64,000 nucleotides of DNA, taken from Doryteuthis pealeii. Taxonomy: Eukaryota; Mollusca; Cephalopoda; Myopsida; Loliginidae. Made by a program: the position numbers and the translations under genes. Positions 63,813 through 64,000 of the stretch are shown here, piece after piece; positions within the stretch are counted from its first letter, which is position 1, and each line of letters starts with the position of its first letter. The notes below the pieces were generated by a model, which was not told the DNA's origin, searched no databases, and saw only the letters and a program-made list of their open reading frames with translations. The stretch is taken from contig CM042160.1 in the NCBI GenBank assembly GCA_023376005.1, forward strand, positions 83,444,538 through 83,508,537, written 5' to 3'.

Positions 63813-64000
63813 GTCATGTGGTGTAATAACTAACATGCTGGACTGCAGCATTGTAGTAACTTTCAGATTAATCCCTTTGGGAAAGGCAAAACGGACACAT
63901 TTCCCCAGCTAGTACCATAACTGCTCTTCTACACGGATGGTTTTGTTTTGGCATTAAATGACACATGGGGAGTTGATGTGCCATTAAATAAAGAAATCAA
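63813..64000 (+). mobile_element. SINE K, full length to window end
   Basis: TCATGTGGTGTAATAACTAA (A-box-like), CATGCTGGACTGCAGCATTG, CCCTTTGGGAAAGGC, CCCCAGCTAGTACC, CTCTTCTACACGGATGGTTT, then tail GGCATTAAATGACACATGGG, GAGTTGATGTGCCATTAAAT. The tail may continue past the window. Confidence 0.8.

Overview
ORGANISM AND GENE CONTENT. This is AT-rich animal DNA packed with microsatellites, homopolymers, tRNA-derived SINEs, LINE fragments, short terminal-inverted-repeat elements and short Helitron-like elements. The only host gene I can support is on the minus strand. Two exons of a Smad2/3-type TGF-beta/activin signal transducer lie at 60436-60629 (second half of the MH1 DNA-binding domain) and 40545-40688 (end of MH1 plus start of the linker). 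Their splice sites and reading phases join exactly across a 19.7 kb intron. Earlier exons should lie beyond base 64000, and the remaining linker and MH2 exons beyond base 1. A large intron filled with tRNA-derived SINEs in a Smad2/3 gene fits a mollusc, most likely a cephalopod. That is inference from repeat style, not proof.

LAYOUT. 1-6400: an error-rich sequence that reads as its own reverse complement about base 3330. 6401-6500: exactly 100 N (scaffold gap). 6508-25856: a near-perfect palindrome of about 19.3 kb, with arms of about 9.7 kb meeting at about 16280. Both palindromes abut the same gap. The left arm of the second departs from SINE consensus much more often than the right arm, mostly by small indels. 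I therefore read both as probable fold-back (template-plus-complement) long-read artefacts at contig ends, although a real inverted duplication cannot be excluded from sequence alone. 25857-40544: repeat-filled intron. 40545-40688: Smad exon. 41073-42477: a GATA array with a higher-order unit of about 61 bp. 42480-60435: repeat-filled intron, including two copies of a non-LTR retrotransposon C-terminal fragment. 60436-60629: Smad MH1 exon. 60640-64000: upstream intron with repeats.

MOBILE-ELEMENT BIOLOGY. (1) At least four sequence-unrelated short families share Helitron hallmarks: 5' TC (usually TCTAT or TCTTAT), a 3' hairpin followed 6-12 nt later by CTAG, and insertion between host A and T. 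(2) Several SINEs with different heads share one 3' tail (a 'GGCATTAAATGACCCAC...GGTTGATATGCC' block, then an AAACC-rich end). The same tail lies downstream of the stop codon of two LINE 3' ends in this window (31027-31570 minus, 61590-61870 plus), which points to that LINE as the mobilising partner. (3) Nested insertions with clear target-site duplications give a relative age order. The family letters (A, B, C and so on) are my own labels, made by comparing copies inside this window.
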